Source: an uncultured Alistipes sp. (GTDB lineage: Bacteria; Bacteroidota; Bacteroidia; Bacteroidales; Rikenellaceae). Taken from it: 7,559 nt of DNA. Positions within the stretch are counted from its first letter, which is position 1. Each line of letters begins with the position of its first letter. The notes below the pieces were generated by a model. The model was not told the DNA's origin. It worked only from the letters and a program-made list of their open reading frames with translations, and did not search any database. Made by a program: the position numbers and the translations under genes. This document shows, in pieces, positions 1 through 5,106 of this stretch. Location: assembly GCA_904502075.1 (NCBI GenBank), contig CAJGDL010000083.1, positions 1-7,559 on the forward strand. The letters are read 5' to 3'.

Positions 1-24
1 CAGCGCCACGCAAAGATGGAATAC

Positions 25-125
25 TAAGCGGTAAATTCCGCACCTCAATCATTGGGGCGAATGGGACGTACGAAAGTACTACCCATCCGCCCCAATTTCA
101 TGTCGGCACGGAATTTCCTCGCCTA
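25..125. repeat. Long imperfect palindrome (nested hairpin), possible dispersed intergenic repeat
   Basis: The core stem is ATTGGGGCGAATGGG (51-65) against CCCATCCGCCCCAAT (82-96): 15 pairs with one A-C mismatch. At the apex, GTAC (68-71) pairs with GTAC (76-79) around a GAAA loop, which is a GNRA tetraloop if read as RNA. An outer stem pairs AAATTCCG (33-40) with CGGAATTT (109-116), and weaker pairing reaches about 25 and 125. No T-tract follows either arm, so it is not a typical intrinsic terminator. It may be a REP-like element, a structured transcript, or the 3' structure of a gene lying to the left. Seen: the pairing. Inferred: any function. Whether copies occur elsewhere in the genome cannot be judged from this window. 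Confidence 0.7.
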
Positions 126-282
126 AAATCAAAAATATTCCCTTTGTAGGGCTCGCTGCGTTAAGTCGAAATCGGTGCTCGCCATGATGCCGCGAGGGAA
201 AATCGCAATCCATTGCAAATCAGCAAATTCCAGAAAATTCGGGGGGGGGATTTTGAGAGCATATAAAATTACGGTCTATTTA
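126..282. other. Intergenic stretch without a supported gene
   Basis: No convincing reading frame is present on either strand. The stretch holds a small CCCT-TTGT-AGGG hairpin (140-151), short direct repeats (GCAAATC/GCAAATT near 214-230, AAATTC twice near 225-240) and the G9 run. An 18-codon frame on the minus strand (185-129) lacks a good ribosome binding site. This is probably the upstream regulatory region of the operon. Confidence 0.6.
241..249. repeat. Poly-G tract, nine G
   Basis: An uninterrupted run of nine G sits in otherwise AT-rich DNA, 33 bases upstream of the -33 element of the operon promoter. G homopolymers of this length can gain or lose bases by slipped-strand mispairing. 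It is not between the -33 and -7 elements and not in a coding region, so any effect on expression would have to act through an upstream binding site. Seen: the tract. Inferred: possible length variation. Confidence 0.85.
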
Positions 283-314
283 TTTGGTTATTAGGCTATT
301 TTTTACTATTTTTG
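283..314 (+). promoter_or_regulatory. Bacteroidetes-type promoter of the pilus operon
   Basis: A -33 box TTTG (283-286) is followed after exactly 20 bases by TATTTTTG (307-314), a full match to the Bacteroidetes -7 consensus TAnnTTTG. The expected transcript start is near 320, giving an untranslated leader of about 60 bases before the ATG at 381. The match depends only on sequence and spacing, but both are close to ideal and the position before the first gene of a co-directional cluster is right. Confidence 0.75.
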
Positions 315-332
315 TTAGTTGATAATTGTGTT

Positions 333-346
333 TTTTTGTACAAAAA
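333..346. promoter_or_regulatory. 14-base perfect palindrome in the leader, possible operator
   Basis: TTTTTGTACAAAAA is a perfect dyad just downstream of the predicted transcript start and upstream of the first ATG. A protein bound here would block early transcription, so it is a candidate operator. It has no loop and would make a poor RNA hairpin. No regulator gene is visible in the window, so the role is inferred. Confidence 0.35.
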
Positions 347-380
347 GCCTCTTATCGCACCACCGAGAGACTTTTTTACC

Positions 381-1646
381 ATGCGTTATCGCATATACAT
401 ATCCCTGATTCTTTGGATGGTATTCGGTACCATCGGGACAATCTCTGCCCAAAATCAAGGGGGAGGGGAGCGAGCCGCACGTACCGATAAGATCTTCACG
501 GACAGCCTCCTGTCGGAGATTCATTTCCGCTGGGATAAGAGCGAACTCGATCCTCGCTACCTGGGCAACGACCGCACCCTGCAACAAATCGACCGCCAAA
601 TCGACTCGATCGGTATCGAGCGCATCGACTCGGTAGTGATCCTTTCGCAATCCTCGCCCGAGGGTAGTTGGCAGCACAACCAACGCCTTTCGGAGCGCCG
701 TGCCGCCACGATGCTTCGTTGGATGACGGAGCACCACCCGGCGTTGAGCGACCGCCTGACGGTGAATCCCGACGGAGAGTCGTGGGAGCAGTTGCGCCGT
801 TTGGTCCTCGCCGACGAGCGGCTCAAGGAGGAGTCGATCGAACGCGTAGTCCGCATCATCGACGACCCCACGATCTCGATCGAGACCCGCAAGTGGCGTA
901 TCACGCACGATCCGGTGTATCGTTACCTCTACCGCACCTATTATCCGCACATCCGTAACTCGATGGTCTGCATCATCTACTATCGACACGAGAAGCAGGA
1001 GCCAATCCGCGCCGCCCTGGAGTATCGCATGGAGATGCAGCCCGCCACCCTGAAAAAGGCACAACACCCCCTCCCCGAACCCAAGCCCCTGCGCGACACG
1101 CTCACCCTTGCCGCCAAGACGAACCTGCTGTACGACGCCTTGACGGTGCTCAATGTCGAATTGGAGCTCCCGATCCGCAACCATTGGTCGGTAGCAGCCG
1201 AGTACGCCTTCCCGTGGTGGGAGAAGGGCAACAAACACTGCCTACAGATGCTCAATGCGGGTATCGAGGCTCGCTATTGGTTCCGCAACAACCGCTACCA
1301 CGCCGAAAAACTGCGTGGCCACTTCCTGGGACTCTACGGCATGTCGGCCAAGTATGACTTCCAATGGGATCGCGACCTCTGCTACCAAGGCGAGGGATGG
1401 TCGGTGGGCCTTACCTACGGCTACTCGCTAAAACTCTCGCGCCACCTCAACATGGAGTTCTCGATCTCGGTAGGCTACCTCTCCACGGCCTACCGCCACT
1501 ACTTTCCGGCCGACGACTACAGCGAACTGTGGATCGACCGCTCGAAGCAGGGCCGCTTGAACTACTTCGGCCCCACGAAGTTGAAGGTGAGCCTCGTATG
1601 GCCCATCCAGATCCCCTATAACAAGAAGAGAGGAGGTGACCGATGA
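381..1646 (+). CDS. Exported OmpA-like / DUF3575 protein of the fimbrial locus
   Basis: 421 residues. The start is the ATG at 381; an upstream in-frame TTG at 312 lies inside the -7 promoter box and would precede the transcript start. Residues 1-23 form a signal peptide (hydrophobic core, then TISA before Gln24) without a lipobox Cys. Residues about 43-200 resemble the OmpA C-terminal domain (HFRWDKSELD, then SSPEGSWQHNQRLSERRA), which in relatives binds peptidoglycan. Residues about 241-410 match DUF3575 (AAKTNLLYDALTVLNVELE, WW, ARYWF, GHFLGLY, YDF, YGYSL, FGPTKLKVSLVWP). The alternating polar/hydrophobic strands of this half suggest an outer-membrane beta-barrel. The gene heads the operon and overlaps the next by ATGA. 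Such genes are common beside Bacteroidales fimbrillins but their role is unclear; anchoring or helping assembly at the outer membrane is an inference. Confidence 0.85.
   Translation: MRYRIYISLILWMVFGTIGTISAQNQGGGERAARTDKIFTDSLLSEIHFRWDKSELDPRYLGNDRTLQQIDRQIDSIGIERIDSVVILSQSSPEGSWQHNQRLSERRAATMLRWMTEHHPALSDRLTVNPDGESWEQLRRLVLADERLKEESIERVVRIIDDPTISIETRKWRITHDPVYRYLYRTYYPHIRNSMVCIIYYRHEKQEPIRAALEYRMEMQPATLKKAQHPLPEPKPLRDTLTLAAKTNLLYDALTVLNVELELPIRNHWSVAAEYAFPWWEKGNKHCLQMLNAGIEARYWFRNNRYHAEKLRGHFLGLYGMSAKYDFQWDRDLCYQGEGWSVGLTYGYSLKLSRHLNMEFSISVGYLSTAYRHYFPADDYSELWIDRSKQGRLNYFGPTKLKVSLVWPIQIPYNKKRGGDR
1631..1637 (+). promoter_or_regulatory. Strong Shine-Dalgarno AGGAGGT inside the end of gene 1
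   Basis: AGGAGGT lies 5 bases before the ATG at 1643 and 8 bases before a second ATG at 1646. Bacteroidetes use Shine-Dalgarno pairing rarely, so this full match is unusual. Together with the ATGA overlap it points to translational coupling of gene 2 to gene 1. The same bases encode the Arg-Gly-Gly end of gene 1. Confidence 0.55.
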
Positions 1647-2698
1647 TGCGTAGTTGGAAATACCTGCTTTCGATGCTCGTCGGGCTGTTGGCCCTGAGCG
1701 GCTGCGTGCGTCGCGATCTGCTCGACCCCGAATTGGCGGCCGAGTTGCGCATCCGCCTCTTGACCGACGGAGTCCACAACGTCACCTGCGACATCTACAA
1801 CCCCGAGCTTCCGCGTCCCGCCCTGACGAGCGACAAACTGCGTGCGCTGATCTACAACGCCTCGGGCGAGCAATTGCTCTCGCAGGGCTTCCTATCGCAT
1901 AAGAGTTACGATGCCGCGGGGAACGAGATATTGAGCGATGCCATCTCCCTCACCTCGGGCGACTACCGCATCGTGGGTTACAACTTCGACGTAGAGCGCA
2001 CACAGATCGAACACGAAAGCAAGTATAGCACCATCCGCGCTATCGGCACGGAGATTCCGCGCAGTTACTACACACGCTTCGGCACCCGCACCACGAAAAG
2101 CGAGGCGATCTTCTTTCCGCCCGAACACCTATTGGTGGCCCGCGAAGAGGCGTTGCATGTGGCCAACCACACAGGCGTAAAGCGTATCGAGTTGGATGCC
2201 CGCACGGTGGTGGAGACCTACTACCTGCAAATCCGCGTCTCGGGGCTGGAGCACATCGCCTCCAACGCCCTTCCGGTCGGTAGCCTCTCGGGGATGAGCC
2301 CCTGGTACTACCTCGGAGAGAATCGCCACGAGGAGACAATCTCCACGTCGCTCTACTTCGAATTACAGCCGAGCACCGACCCCCGCATCGAAGAGGAGAA
2401 TCAAGATGTGATCTGCGCCCTGATTAACACCTTTGGTCGCATTCCCGAGAGCGAGAGTGAACTCTCGGTTATCTTCAGCGTGCTCACGCGCGACGGCAAC
2501 ACCCACCAAAAGGTGGTCGATATGCGCCCGATCTTTGAGAGTCAGGCGGCCCGCGACCACCACTGGTTGCTGATCGACGAGGTGTGGGAGATCCCCGAAC
2601 CGATCGTCCCCGACGATGGCGGCAACGGTGGATTCAGCCCCGAAGTAGACGAGTGGGAGGATATCGAGGAGGTGATCCCGATCGGCCCACGAGGGTAA
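1643..2698 (+). CDS. DUF5119-type lipoprotein, possible pilus anchor subunit
   Basis: 351 residues from the ATG at 1643 (350 if the ATG at 1646 is used). A lipoprotein signal peptide ends in LALSGC, with the lipidated Cys at residue 21. The body fits DUF5119-type proteins of Bacteroidales fimbrial loci: an early strand region (KLRALIYNASGE, 65-76), TSGDYRIVGYN (104-114), YYLQIRVSGLEHI (193-205) before SLSGMSPWYYLGE (214-226), INTFGRI (261-267), and a Gly-rich linker leading to EVDEWEDIEEVIPI (334-347). The last motif resembles the C-terminal strand of the pilins encoded downstream. Unlike them, it has no S/T/G-R-A cleavage site near residue 45. A subunit that keeps its N-terminal lipid and is not trimmed could anchor the pilus base, as FimB/Mfa2 do in Porphyromonas; that role is inferred. 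The family call is from memory of the motifs. Confidence 0.75.
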   Translation: MMRSWKYLLSMLVGLLALSGCVRRDLLDPELAAELRIRLLTDGVHNVTCDIYNPELPRPALTSDKLRALIYNASGEQLLSQGFLSHKSYDAAGNEILSDAISLTSGDYRIVGYNFDVERTQIEHESKYSTIRAIGTEIPRSYYTRFGTRTTKSEAIFFPPEHLLVAREEALHVANHTGVKRIELDARTVVETYYLQIRVSGLEHIASNALPVGSLSGMSPWYYLGENRHEETISTSLYFELQPSTDPRIEEENQDVICALINTFGRIPESESELSVIFSVLTRDGNTHQKVVDMRPIFESQAARDHHWLLIDEVWEIPEPIVPDDGGNGGFSPEVDEWEDIEEVIPIGPRG

Positions 2699-2790
2699 CG
2701 AGCAACTCTTGACAACCGTTTAACCCAAAAAAATACAAGAAGAGACAAACAACTAACAAACTTTATTATTAACCACAAAAAACAAAAAAA
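2699..2790 (+). promoter_or_regulatory. A-rich leader before the major fimbrillin
   Basis: The 92 bases between genes 2 and 3 are very A-rich toward the start codon (CACAAAAAACAAAAAAA just before the ATG at 2791), with no Shine-Dalgarno. A-rich leaders are characteristic of well-translated Bacteroidetes genes. No TAnnTTTG box is visible, so gene 3 is probably read from the upstream promoter. A TTGAC at 2709-2713 lacks a matching -7 box. A processing site in this gap is possible but not shown. Confidence 0.45.
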
Positions 2791-3903
2791 ATGAAAAAAC
2801 TATTGTTTTTGGTAGCCGTTGCAGGCGTATCGCTTGTAGGTTGCGTAACGGAGCATGAGGAGATGGTAAAGCCCGCCTCGCAGCAGGAGATCACCTTCGA
2901 GGTGGCCAAGTACAAACCCTCGAACTCGCGTGCCGAGGTGGACTATCCCACGAGCAACACCTTCGGCACCTTCGCCTACTATGAGAACTCGCTCATCGCA
3001 GGCCACTCGATCTACATGGACAATGTGGAGATCATGTACAAGCCCGTCGGTACGGGTATCTGGGCCCCGAAAGAGGGTCAGTACTTCTGGCCGACGCAGG
3101 GTCACCTCGACTTCATCAGCTATGCACCCTACAACGCTGATAAGACGAATGCCGCCGTGCCTCAGATTGATGACACCGATGTTCAGCAGACCTTCAAGTA
3201 CCAGTCGTTCACGGTGGATGCCGCCAACCCCGTAGACCTGCTCTACAGCGACAAGGCCCTGCACCAGACCTCGAACACGGCTCACTATGGTTTCGAGGGT
3301 GTTCCCACGCTCTTCCACCACGCCCTGGCCAAACTCAACATCAAGGTAAAGGCACTGCGTCTGGACAACAGCGTTTCGTCGCCCAATGAGGTAACCAACT
3401 GGGCTGTTACGATCAACAAGATCGCCATCAACGGCATCTACAACGAGGGTACGCTGACGATGAAGACCACCAACTCGCACGGTGGTTCCTCGACCAACCA
3501 GTGGACGAACCAGCACAGCAGCGGCTTCAATGTATGGGCCAACACCAGCAGCACGACCTCGAAGGAGTGGACCGTGGATCAGGTGCTGACCATGACGGAG
3601 ACCTTCTACGGCAACGGTACGGCAACGGTTGCCAACAACTATTTCATCCTGCCCCAGTTGCTCATTGATCACCAGCAGTCGATCACCATCGACTACACGA
3701 TCGTAACGATGACCCCCAACGGTCAGGTGGGTACGAAGGCCTACACCGCCACCAAGTACTTCAACGAGTTCCCCTCGGTGGACAACTGGGAGTGCGGCAA
3801 GAACATCACCTACACGATCGTGATCGACCCCTTCGGCGACGAGATCCACTTCGCCCCCAAGGTGGTGGATTGGGAGAATATCGATGGCGTAATCTCGATC
3901 TAA
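2791..3903 (+). CDS. Fimbrillin family protein (Mfa-like_1 type), probable major shaft pilin
   Basis: 370 residues; the ATG follows the A-rich leader. A lipoprotein signal peptide ends SLVGC, with Cys18. An N-terminal strand (EITFEVAKY, 33-41) precedes SNSRAEV, with Arg47 where an arginine protease would cut FimA/Mfa1-type pilins. The core has the usual Bacteroidales fimbrillin pattern: FGTFAYY (58-64), IWAPKEGQYFWPTQGHLDFI (90-109) then SYAPYN, TLFHHALAKLNIKV (173-186), NNYFILPQLL (282-291), WECGKNITYTIVID (333-346) and the terminal VVDWENIDGVISI (358-370). All 16 Gln codons are CAG and most Lys codons AAG, a stronger bias than in the neighbouring genes, which fits high expression. With the downstream hairpins, this supports a shaft-subunit role. 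The precise family (PF13149 or a close relative) is inferred from motifs. Confidence 0.88.
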   Translation: MKKLLFLVAVAGVSLVGCVTEHEEMVKPASQQEITFEVAKYKPSNSRAEVDYPTSNTFGTFAYYENSLIAGHSIYMDNVEIMYKPVGTGIWAPKEGQYFWPTQGHLDFISYAPYNADKTNAAVPQIDDTDVQQTFKYQSFTVDAANPVDLLYSDKALHQTSNTAHYGFEGVPTLFHHALAKLNIKVKALRLDNSVSSPNEVTNWAVTINKIAINGIYNEGTLTMKTTNSHGGSSTNQWTNQHSSGFNVWANTSSTTSKEWTVDQVLTMTETFYGNGTATVANNYFILPQLLIDHQQSITIDYTIVTMTPNGQVGTKAYTATKYFNEFPSVDNWECGKNITYTIVIDPFGDEIHFAPKVVDWENIDGVISI

Positions 3904-3909
3904 TCCTCC

Positions 3910-3930
3910 GGGCTTAAAGCAAATAAGCCC
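3910..3930 (+). terminator. Intercistronic hairpin 1 after gene 3
   Basis: GGGCTT (3910-3915) pairs perfectly with AAGCCC (3925-3930) across a 9-base loop, starting 6 bases after the gene 3 stop codon. No T-tract follows. It may slow transcription or shield the gene 3 message end from 3' exonucleases rather than terminate fully. Confidence 0.5.
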
Positions 3931-3937
3931 ATCCTTT

Positions 3938-3968
3938 GGATAGGGTAGGGGTGATACCCTCCCTATCC
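3938..3968 (+). terminator. Intercistronic hairpin 2 after gene 3
   Basis: GGATAGGG (3938-3945) pairs perfectly with CCCTATCC (3961-3968). Inside it, AGGG (3947-3950) pairs with CCCT (3957-3960) around a GTGATA loop, leaving a single bulged T at 3946. The result is a 12-pair stem. An A-rich stretch follows instead of T residues, so it is not a canonical intrinsic terminator. Its place between the probable major pilin and minor subunits fits a role in partial termination or mRNA stabilisation. Confidence 0.6.
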
Positions 3969-4007
3969 CCAACAAAACGCAAAACAAGCGAAAACAACCA
4001 AAAAGCA

Positions 4008-5057
4008 ATGCGCAACCACCTCATGATATGGGCCCTGCTCCTGTTGGGAGCCTGCACCACCTCGGAATCGAGCCCCACGCCCGATCCCGAAGCGGGAAAT
4101 GCCATCTCGTTTGGCATCGCACAACAGGAGAGCGGTCGCGCCTCCACGCTGATCGGAAGCACCGATCAGGCGGATTTTCGCGCCCAACCCTTTGCGGTCT
4201 ACGGCGACTGGATCGACCCCCGAACCTCGGCTCCCACGGAGGTCTTTCATGATGTGGAGGTGAGTTACCAACCCCAGCAGGGGAATTCGCCCTCGGGCTG
4301 GAACTACTCGCCCGTTCAGTATTGGGAACCCGCAGGCGAATACAACTTCCGCGCCTATTGGCCCGCCTCGGCTCATGTGTTGGGTACGGCCTCGGCCGAA
4401 ACCCTGGCCCTGGAGTATAGCATGCTGACCCGCAACGAAGACCTGATGGTGGCCTACAACCACGTTCCGACCAAAAACAACGGAGAACCCGTGGCGTTGC
4501 AATTCCACCACACGTTGGCGGCCGTGGCCGTGAAGTTCCACACGCTAAACAGCGGCATGACCTGTCGCGTCAAGGAGTTCTTCTTCACGAGTTTGAACTA
4601 CATCGGCGCCTTGCCCTATTACTCCACCGACACCACGCCCGACGTAACCGAGAGTTGGATCTATGCCGAAGGATCGCGAAGTTATGTGGACCCCGACAAC
4701 ATCTTCCTCTCCGAAAAACTGCGCCCGTGGAGCGACCCCGAAGGGCGCACGCTGACCACCTCGCCCGATGATTACCCCGAAGAGTTCGACCTCTTCCTGC
4801 CCCAATCGCTGGTGGTCGGAGCAGGAACTCCGCCCCCCTCGATCACCTTCACGGTCGATATCGAATGGGACTCGACCGATACGGTGAGCACCACCATTGC
4901 CCTGCCCACCACCGACTCGAAGGGGGAGGAGATGGTATGGCGAGCCGGCAAAAAGTATATCTATGTCATCACCGTAGAGGCCGACCGATTCGACATCGAG
5001 GTGAAGAGTTGCGAGTGGGACAAGGTCGATGCCGTGATTGGCGACATCCTCTTCTAA
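4008..5057 (+). CDS. Second fimbrillin family lipoprotein (Mfa-like_1 type)
   Basis: 349 residues from the ATG at 4008, preceded by an A-rich stretch. An in-frame TTG at 3936 would run through the hairpin and place 24 charged residues before the signal peptide, so it is rejected. The signal peptide ends LLLGAC, with Cys16. The strand NAISFGIAQQ (31-40) is followed by ESGRAS, with Arg44 at the predicted cleavage site. Fimbrillin hallmarks are PFAVYGDW (61-68), WNYSPVQYWEPAGEYNFRAY (98-117), ALQFHHTLAAVAVKF (163-177), FDLFLPQSLVV (260-270), WRAGKKYIYVITV (311-323) and the end CEWDKVDAVIGDILF (335-349). It is a diverged paralogue of gene 3 with mixed CAA/CAG Gln codons, which suggests lower expression. 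It is probably an alternative or accessory subunit; its place in the fibre cannot be read from sequence. Confidence 0.85.
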   Translation: MRNHLMIWALLLLGACTTSESSPTPDPEAGNAISFGIAQQESGRASTLIGSTDQADFRAQPFAVYGDWIDPRTSAPTEVFHDVEVSYQPQQGNSPSGWNYSPVQYWEPAGEYNFRAYWPASAHVLGTASAETLALEYSMLTRNEDLMVAYNHVPTKNNGEPVALQFHHTLAAVAVKFHTLNSGMTCRVKEFFFTSLNYIGALPYYSTDTTPDVTESWIYAEGSRSYVDPDNIFLSEKLRPWSDPEGRTLTTSPDDYPEEFDLFLPQSLVVGAGTPPPSITFTVDIEWDSTDTVSTTIALPTTDSKGEEMVWRAGKKYIYVITVEADRFDIEVKSCEWDKVDAVIGDILF

Positions 5058-5106
5058 CCCCTCCGGGCCGAGCGAAGTAAACAAAACTGAAACGAAGAGA
5101 ATTGCG

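Noticed and set aside
1..149. Plus-strand open frame from 3 to 149 as the end of an upstream gene
   Set aside because: It lacks a visible start and runs through both arms of the palindrome, so openness is likely a by-product of the inverted repeat.
312..380. TTG start extending gene 1 by 23 residues
   Set aside because: The TTG lies in the -7 promoter box, and the ATG at 381 gives a clean signal peptide.
1..380. tRNA, CRISPR or invertible-promoter repeats
   Set aside because: No cloverleaf, regularly spaced repeats, or matching inverted repeats flanking the promoter were found by eye.
315..1238. 307-codon open frame on the minus strand across gene 1
   Set aside because: It lies opposite the OmpA-like/DUF3575 gene, has no family pattern, and its 3' end runs into the operon promoter.
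2709..2741. Internal promoter for gene 3 (TTGAC then TACAAG)
   Set aside because: The second box does not match TAnnTTTG and the spacing is long, so it is not called.
3936..4007. TTG start extending gene 4 by 24 residues
   Set aside because: The extension would translate the hairpin and place charged residues before the lipoprotein signal.
2800..4008. 402-codon open frame on the minus strand across gene 3
   Set aside because: It is an antisense shadow of a well-supported fimbrillin, without a recognisable domain or signal, and it crosses the hairpin region.
5038..5106. ATG start extending gene 5 by 23 residues
   Set aside because: It would overlap gene 4 and bury the lipoprotein signal; the ATG at 5107 is directly followed by it.
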